Shown one piece after another: positions 57,206-64,000 of a stretch of DNA of 64,000 nucleotides (its first letter is position 1; every line of letters starts with the position of its first letter). Source of the DNA: Escallonia rubra (Eukaryota; Streptophyta; Magnoliopsida; Escalloniales; Escalloniaceae); assembly GCA_033065855.1 (NCBI GenBank), contig JAVXUO010000323.1:62001-126000 (forward strand), in the 5' to 3' direction. The notes beneath the pieces are model-generated. The model did no database searches, was not told where the DNA came from, and worked only from the letters and a program-made list of their open reading frames with translations. The position numbers and the translations under genes were made by a program.

Positions 57206-60200
57206 CTACTGAAAATATATCTGGTGGCCACCCCATGTGTTTTCCTCTATTGGTAAATGTGATGTCTTCTACTATGGAAAGCCACAGAAGTTCCAATGGA
57301 AAAGGACATAATACAACTGTAGCTTCCATGTTACTAGATGGAAGCAGTGCAGAACTCAGAAGATCAAACCTTCGCAGGAAACAAAGTTGAAGAAATTCAA
57401 GAAAGAGAGCTGCCGGTTGTATGCTTATCAAAGGTCCGAAGTTGACTTGCATTATTCTTTAAGCTGTATGTGTGGTGGTGAAGCAACTTTGAATGGGCCA
57501 CTGAGTTAAAGGTTTTCTACATGTTGCATCAGCAGTATGGGAACTCATATGGCTTGTCTATGTATCTATTTTTATCTTTCTCCATGCAAAGAATATTAAT
57601 ACAGTTCTTTATTTAGTTTAACTTGGAAATTTAATTCATGTTGGATCCAAGGAAAGGCAAGCAAATGACAGAAGTTCCATGTTATCTTCATGTTTGGTGA
57701 TAAACATGGCTATATAGCGAAACTAGCAACTTTCTTGCAGTGTGACATTTGTGATCTTAGCATGAAGAATTGTTGTCATAAAGTTTTCTGCAATTTGTAC
57801 ACATTCCCGACTTCAAAAGGTGGAGAGCAAGAAGTAAAATGAAAACAGTTAAATGAAAACAAAGAAGAGAAAAAAAGAAATCCATATATGTACATATGTT
57901 CAAATAGGAACTAAAAAAATGACGGTGCTAACAACTTAATTAAGTTGCTAGCGGTGATCTAAATGTGCAAGTTGTTCATGTTGTCAACGTGGACGGTTTA
58001 GATTTTTTTTTTTAAAGTGAATTTCGTCATACGTCTCATCATATGGCAGACAGTAATTTACCGTCCGTGTGAACGTTCACATTGTCCGTGCGAACATTCA
58101 CTCCATAAAGGACCGGACGACGGAGAAATTTAATAAAAAGTAAGTTGGGCGAAGTTGGGCGTCAATTTGTGGATGGACATCTAAATCAACTCTGCCCAGC
58201 AGTGACAGTGAATCAGCTCTCATATGTGATTATATACCATATAATCTTTGAAATAAAAAAAAATAATAAAAAAGAGGTCTTACCTGAAAGAAAAAGAAGA
58301 GAAAGCTACAAGAGAGAGAAAAAACTGCTGAATTCAACAATTTGAATCTGTTTGAAATCATTTTCAATTTTGATTTTTTGTTTCTAAAAAAATAAAAATC
58401 AAAACTAGTTTAGTTTTTATTTTTTACAAAAATAAATGAGGGTATGATTACCCAAATTTTATTTTGAGGTTTTTTTAGGTGTTTGATTATTCAGTTTTTA
58501 TTTTGAATTTTTTTTTTGGTGGTGGTTGCGGTGGCGGTGGTGGGCGCTTGGCATTGGGGCGGCGGTGGGCCAGCGGCGTTGGGGGCCGGCGGGTGGTGGT
58601 GGTCGGCGAGGGCTGGCGGTGGCTGTGGCGATGGGGGGTGGTTGTGGTGGTCTCAAAACAAAAATCAAAACTGGAAACTCAAAACTTCAAAATGAAAGTT
58701 TTAAAAAACAACAATGTTTTAAAAACTGCTGGAAAAAAAAATGAAAAGTGTGTGCCGAACGGAATTTTTTTTTTCTAGTTTACAAAATTGGAAAAAAAAT
58801 TGAAAAATTTAATGGTTTTCAAACGCTACATAAACTTGGGATGATTCTGCTGCAGCAGGTTAGAGGTTTTCACCATTACTCCCTCACCTCTGTATGTGTA
58901 ACCTCTGCATCGAATCTGACTGCTTAGAGCCTTAGACTAAAAATGAAATTTATTTGTCTCTTTCCTTATTTATCCTGGGGGAGACAAGATGGCAAGTTTG
59001 AAAGTGAGAATAAATGTTATGTTGACTTGACTTTGAGAAGAGTGATTGGTGGATGAAAAGGGAGTTGAACTGTAAGAGAGGCTTTGGGGAATGGAAGTTT
59101 ATTCAACCGTTGAATTGCATCCCTCAGAATTTATGATGTCTACGAGTATATATAGCTTGTGATGAATGCAGATACATGCAGCACTCTCGTGGCTCATGCA
59201 GGCTGTTGGAAAACACACTTGTTACTACTAACTAGACTAGTCACACACACACTCTCTCATTTATTGTTAGCGTGTTGTTTCAACTGTTTTCTTCTTATTC
59301 TCCTTCTACCATGTTAGTTAATGTCGTAGTTTGAAAACCTGTTCTAGCACATCATTAGGTGTTACCATGGGCCCGAAAGGAAGAATCGGTAACAAGTGCA
59401 CGAGGCTCCCTACTAGAACCGTAAATGAACGGCGGTGTGCATAAACCCCAATTCACCGATTAGCTCATTTAGGATTTGATCACGCTATTTCATTCACTAT
59501 ACGAGTAGAGTTTTATGTCGAAGTTAGAGCTTGTTTGATTAACAAGTGAAGCTTGAAATCATCTAGCATACATAAACAAGCTCATGGACATGTTTTTCTT
59601 TTTTTTTTTAAGGTTTCCGATATTTTGCACAGGGAAATATACCATCATTTCCAATTTTTAAATATATATACATGTTTTTGTCAAGTTAAAGATTCGTACT
59701 AGTGTTAAATTAAAAATTGTAGGTAAGTGAATCGAGCCCAGTGATGAACACGAGCTCAACCACTCAAGTGCAGCACATTTGTTTTTTTTTTTAAACAAGC
59801 CAATGGCAAGTTGATTACTGGTTTTCGATTTGAGCTTAATTGAGAATATAGCTAGACGAACACGAGTCCGACCACAACTAAATGAGCAGAGAACTAGTCT
59901 CACTTACAGCCCTACACATTGATTAGCCAATTGAGAGGAATGATGTATGCTTTAGCCACCAAATCCTTCTAGAGCGATCACGGCATGCACTCAATCTTGC
60001 TTCCCATTCATCTCGTCACGATGCGCTTTCACACTCTTAATACTACTAAATATGCGTTTACTTTGTCTACTCTCGTCTTCTCACCTGCGCTGCTTACGAA
60101 AAAGTGATTTAGATTCTTACTACACACTTACTTGGCTCCGAGGCCTGGCAGTCCTCTGCACCTAGTTTTCTAAAGCTCCTTGAAGTTGAGATTTACATTT

Positions 60201-60410
60201 TACTCCACACCGTGGGCTCAATCCATGTGCTGGGGCAACACAGAGATCTAGATTTCCTGTATGCTTCCTGAGGCAGACATCACATTGAATAGAAGAGAGA
60301 TGTTGGGGAATAATAACACAGGGCCCACCGTATTTAATGGGCCCTAGGGTGGACCTGCAGCCCATGAATTGTATTGATTGACATGGTGATGGTGTGGTGG
60401 ACCAAATTAT
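57206..60410. other. Intergenic DNA, mostly unassigned
   Basis: No host gene recognised. About 58345-58830 is an A/T-run-rich block enclosing a GGTGGTGG/GGCGG-rich core (58515-58660). Its outer parts (GTTTGAAATCATTTTCAATT and, inverted, GTTTGAAAACCATT) suggest a non-autonomous TIR transposon, without a clear target duplication. Confidence 0.4.
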
Positions 60411-60414
60411 GGAT

Positions 60415-60433
60415 GGGGGGGGGGGGGGGGGGG
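60415..60433. repeat. 19-nt G homopolymer
   Basis: An uninterrupted run of G on the plus strand. Its length could vary with sequencing or slippage. Confidence 0.9.
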
Positions 60434-60441
60434 TGTTGGAT

Positions 60442-60662
60442 TTGGCTGCTATTTCGAATTTTTCTCCTGCTCCCTATATAGCGATAATCAATCGTCTCTA
60501 AGTATCTCTAGTGACTTTAATTTAGTGACGCCAAAAAGTATTGTTAATAATTGTCGTTGAAAGTGTTAGAAGAAAAGTCACTGAAAACATTTAGTGACTA
60601 TTAATTATCAATATACACGGAGTTAGAGGAAGATTCCTACAATACGAGTATGAGCCAAAATT
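60442..60662. mobile_element. Foldback MITE, CCCTATATAGCGAT family, copy A
   Basis: The two halves are inverted repeats: TATAGCGATAATCAAT with TCTAGTGACT, and AGTGACTATTAATTATC. The outer ends resemble CAAATTTTGGCTC. It shares sequence throughout with copy B at 60964-61195 and with the split copy at 14570-15970. It could fold into a long hairpin. Non-coding. Confidence 0.65.
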
Positions 60663-60963
60663 TGTTCGTGAGAGAATACCAGAGAGTATTTTTTATTGCA
60701 CAAGTTCTATACAAGTTTCTCACAACGGATAATTGGAAAAGCCTCATCTTCCTTTACAAAGAAATGCCTAAAGCCATTCTAAGACTTGGGATATTTACCG
60801 GAGAGGGCTGCTCTCTGTTTCATGTGTTACAAACTCATCTCAGTCTAATCTCTCAGCTACAAAACAAAACTACAAGAATAAAATTTTCAAAGTTCTCCCA
60901 CTCCCACTGCATGATTAATTTCTCTTCTGGACACGACGTGAAGGTTTTTCAATTGAATAAACT

Positions 60964-61195
60964 TTGACTCATACCCGAGTTCTAGGAATCTTCCTCCTAC
61001 CCTTTATATAACGAAAATCAATTGCCTCTAAATGTTTCTAGTGACTTTTATTTAATGACGCCAAAAAGTGCTGCTAATAATTGTTACCGAAAGTGTTATA
61101 ATAAAGTCACTTGAAACATTTAGCGACTATTGATTGTTGCGATATAAGGGGTATGAGGAAGATTCTTCCAACCCGGATAGCGGCCAAATTTTTTC
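60964..61195. mobile_element. Foldback MITE, CCCTATATAGCGAT family, copy B
   Basis: Same orientation and layout as copy A: AGGAATCTTCCTC, a TCTAGTGACTTTTATTTAATG stem arm (first 20 nt shared), GACGCCAAAAAGTG and the returning arm. It lies 91 bp beyond the YUCCA stop codon and so may be within that gene's 3' UTR. Confidence 0.65.
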
Positions 61196-61285
61196 CTTTT
61201 CAATTATAACCAGGAAGTTCGAAATGCAAACAGCGTCTCTTCGATAGCACGACCAAACCCGCTTGCATTTTAACTTTCTCTCGCA

Positions 61286-63295
61286 TTACAAATGTGTTTT
61301 GCATCTCCATTGGCAGGCCAAGGCGACGGCGACAGAGTGCTTCTTATGCCTTGTTTCTTCTTTCCAGATTTTGCCAATGTCTTGTGCTACTCTCATGGCA
61401 TCTAAGGATGCACCAGAAAGACCTCTCTTTGTGAAACCAACTGCATATATTCCAGCTTTGCCTTTCCACCCATCTGGAAATGGAGCTATTGGGAACCCCT
61501 GGGTTGAAAAGAACTCATTTTCCTGTGCAAAGAAACATTCCACATTCGTTTAGCTCATTTATGCTCCTTTCTAGGAAAATAGTATCTACTCAGACATGGC
61601 ATGAAGTAATCTCTGAATCTACTTTTCGCTTCAAAACAACTTGGTATAATATTAGAACCAAACTACCAAAGGTAACCCAATCCTCAGATTGATGTTAATG
61701 TCATTAACTCCATAAGGGATGATGTGGGTATAACTGCTACCCTACAGTCTGTACAGCACAAATGCAATTCAAATGAACACATGGATAACAGAGGAATCTT
61801 CCGAAGCATTCAAATTTTGACCTGAATAAACCATAAAAAAATTCCAACCATCAAACAGACCCTGACCATTTATAGCATTTTGATACAGGAACAGAGAATC
61901 TAGCCAAAACCCAACCTCCATAACTGTCACATGAATCCCTAAATAGAAATAAAGAATTTGATATGTGCTGCTCCTGATAATAATTTAAAAGTTTCTCACC
62001 TTTAGCCATGAGGGAACATTGCTGCAATACCCTGTTGCCAAAATAACTGAATTTATCTCAAGAGTTTCTCCATTGACAAACTCGACCCGACCGCGCGAAA
62101 ACCTCTTGATTCCAGGCACTATCTTGATCTTGCCAGATCTAATTTTTTGTAACGCACCAATGTCTAAAACTGGGGTCTTTCCTTCAGTGTTCTTGAGCTG
62201 TAAAGGACCCATCGATGGCCTTTTCAGACCATACTTCTCTACATTGCCAAGTACCAACCTTGCAGAAACCAGCATTATTTTATCTACAACCTTTATTGGC
62301 AACCATTTCATCATTGAGACTGCTAATTCAAATGTTGATTTCCGAAGAATTTCCCTTGGCAGCACATGAACCTGAGCATGGAATGGCATAATCCAGTCAT
62401 GATTTGCATTTGCACATATAAATGTTGGTATTCTGAAAAGTATTTTTCTTGGTTTAATGCTTTTAGCTTTGCCAGACTCCATCCCTTATTTCACAAGTCG
62501 ATGGTCAAAGTTTACTTTCACAAATCTATTTTAGTAGTGTACAGGTCTCTTTTAAAGGAACAGAAAGAACAAAAATAAGGGAAGTACCATAAGGAAGTGT
62601 TATCAAACTCTGCCTTGGCAACTTACCGAACTTCGAACCACCATTGATGGACTGGCATTGTGGTGGCAAAGATCAAGAGAGACTTCCATGCCAGAATTGC
62701 CACAACCAACTACCAATACGCGCTTCCCTTCGTAACCCTCCCCTGACCTGTAATCACAAGCATGCATGACACGTCCACCAAACTCCTCTAACCCTTCAAA
62801 TTCAGGCACCACCTTCTCTGCATTCTCTCCTGTTGCCACAACGAGCCACCTACTTATGTACTCAACCTCTCCCCTCATTAAACCATTCGTCGTGACTGTC
62901 CTAACGCGCCACAAACCACATGTTTCATCGTACTTAGCCGACTGCACGGACTCGTTGAACTTCGGGTTGATATCGAAATGCTTGGCATAAGATTCAAGAT
63001 AGCTTATGAACTGATATTTGGTAGGGTATTCTGGGAAGTCTGGCGGAAATGGGAAGTAGGGTAGTTGGCAGAATTGTTTAGGGAGGTGAAGTTTTAGGCG
63101 ATCGTAGGTTTGGTTTTGCCATAGAGAGGCAATGCAGTTGGCACGGTCGAGGATTACAAAGGGTACACCTTGTTGTTTTAGGCCCGCGCCCACCGCTAGA
63201 CCCGATGGACCAGCGCCAACAATGACCGGTCCATTCACTAGTATGCACCTGCGTGCAAAGAACTCGTCTTGATCGCATTCGGTATCATAAACCAT
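61286..63295 (-). CDS. YUC: YUCCA flavin-containing monooxygenase, 3 exons, 425 codons
   Basis: Converts indole-3-pyruvate to the auxin indole-3-acetic acid with FAD, NADPH and oxygen, the rate-limiting step of the TAA/YUC pathway. Exons in transcript order are 63295-62627, 62371-62000 and 61522-61286, all phase 0 with GT-AG borders. Motifs: FAD-binding GAGPSG (27-32), ATGE (154-157), FMO signature [11 protein letters not shown] (172-182), NADPH-binding GCGNSG (197-202) and ATGY (335-338). [37 protein letters not shown] and [16 protein letters not shown] place it nearest the YUC3/5/7/8/9 clade, as recalled. The start is chosen at [17 protein letters not shown] by family length; in-frame upstream ATGs add a hydrophobic stretch unlike known YUCs. 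The C-terminal tail ([19 protein letters not shown]) looks longer than the usual basic end, so exon 3 may end differently. Confidence 0.95.
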
Positions 63296-63488
63296 TGTTG
63301 GTATGTGAAAATTAGTGCAACGCATATCAAGAAAAGTGGTTCCCAAGTATGGCAAGTAGTTTTGTCTATGTTGAGAGACGGATAAAGGACAAACAAGCGA
63401 GAAAGAAAGAAAAAGGTAAAGGTATAGAGAATGGTATATGAGTTTGTTTGGAGGAAATGAGTGGAGGGGGTAAGAGGGGATGGAGAGG

Positions 63489-63496
63489 TATAAATA
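63489..63496 (-). promoter_or_regulatory. Candidate TATA-like box of YUCCA
   Basis: TATTTATA on the minus strand lies about 195 bp upstream of the chosen start codon, followed by a CT-rich leader-like stretch. Position is plausible; no experimental signal is visible. Confidence 0.35.
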
Positions 63497-64000
63497 GGCA
63501 AAAGTTGGCAATGAGAGCAAAGCATGTGATGGGGATTTGGAAATTGATGCTTTCTGAGGGTCCTTCTCAGATGATAAAGTCTGTGGCCGCCTCCTTTTAT
63601 TTGTTTATTGGGCTATCTTTCTGCACATTAATTCACAAACATACCTCTATGCTGCTTTGTTTAAATATGTGAAACTCAAATATGTCACCGAGATAGAATT
63701 TTGGAAGCCAAATATATCCTCAGCCGACCTTTGGGTTAAGAAGCTTATTTTCAATTCTTACTTAGTACGTTTAGCAAGCCTTGCAAGACCTAGCATCCAT
63801 ACTCGATACCCTACACGGAAAAATTGGCCTCCAAGGGTTGGCACATGGTCGTCCTGAAATCCTCCCATAAATTGGTTCCTTCCAAAAGGTCCCATTGCTT
63901 TGACTACTAGTATTTCCCAAGTCTTCCTTGGTATGTTTCACACTTGGGATTTCTTAACAACTCTCCTGATCCCCCAACCCCCTCCCACCGAAATACACAC
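63497..64000. other. YUCCA upstream region
   Basis: No coding similarity was recognised. It presumably holds YUCCA promoter sequence. Confidence 0.45.

Noticed and set aside
58479-58778. Glycine/valine-rich 99-codon frame
   Set aside because: It is a GGTGGTGG repeat between A/T-run-rich flanks; likely transposon DNA.
1-64000. CRISPR arrays, operons, rRNA genes
   Set aside because: No direct-repeat and spacer pattern, ribosomal motif or prokaryotic gene layout; the tandem repeats are transposon-internal satellites.

Overview
This window is nuclear DNA of a flowering plant. It is AT-rich, its genes carry many GT-AG introns, and a large share is transposon sequence. No species can be named. 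The protein sequences look eudicot-like, but that is an impression only. There are no bacterial operons, CRISPR arrays, rRNA genes or tRNA genes.

Three intact host genes were rebuilt exon by exon, with every splice phase agreeing. (1) An F-box protein gene on the minus strand (1119-7886; 4 exons, 262 codons) with a 5.3 kb first intron. (2) HCAR, 7-hydroxymethyl chlorophyll a reductase, on the plus strand (29116-51007; 19 exons, 458 codons), spread over 22 kb by transposons lodged in its introns. (3) A YUCCA flavin monooxygenase of auxin synthesis on the minus strand (61286-63295; 3 exons, 425 codons), most like the YUC3/5/7/8/9 clade. A tau-class glutathione S-transferase pseudogene lies at 17511-18515. 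The three intact genes belong to unrelated pathways, so their adjacency is not functional clustering.

Between the F-box gene and HCAR (about 8-28 kb) the DNA is mostly mobile. A MULE (8450-12330) holds telomere-like CCCTAAA minisatellite DNA that two hAT-type elements have invaded. A MULE MITE follows at 13719-13925. Next is a MULE carrying a GC-rich tandem array, itself inserted into a foldback MITE (14685-15892). A Pack-MULE (16178-17429) carries pieces of histone H2B and of the nuclear-pore anchor NUA/TPR. A roughly 3.2 kb solo LTR and a deleted copia fossil with a target-site duplication complete this stretch.

The HCAR introns hold a young 5'-truncated L1 LINE, two decayed L1 pieces, TRIM-like elements, two more hAT elements of the same family, a small MITE and copia debris. 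Just 3' of HCAR is a second Pack-MULE (51146-52795) with fragments of a laccase gene, an R2R3-MYB gene and an acidic RNA-binding-protein gene. From 52.8 to 61 kb there are LINE and SINE remnants, simple repeats and a pair of foldback MITEs directly 3' of YUCCA.

No previously undescribed biological system is evident. The most interesting content is the two chimeric Pack-MULEs and the nested-insertion history.
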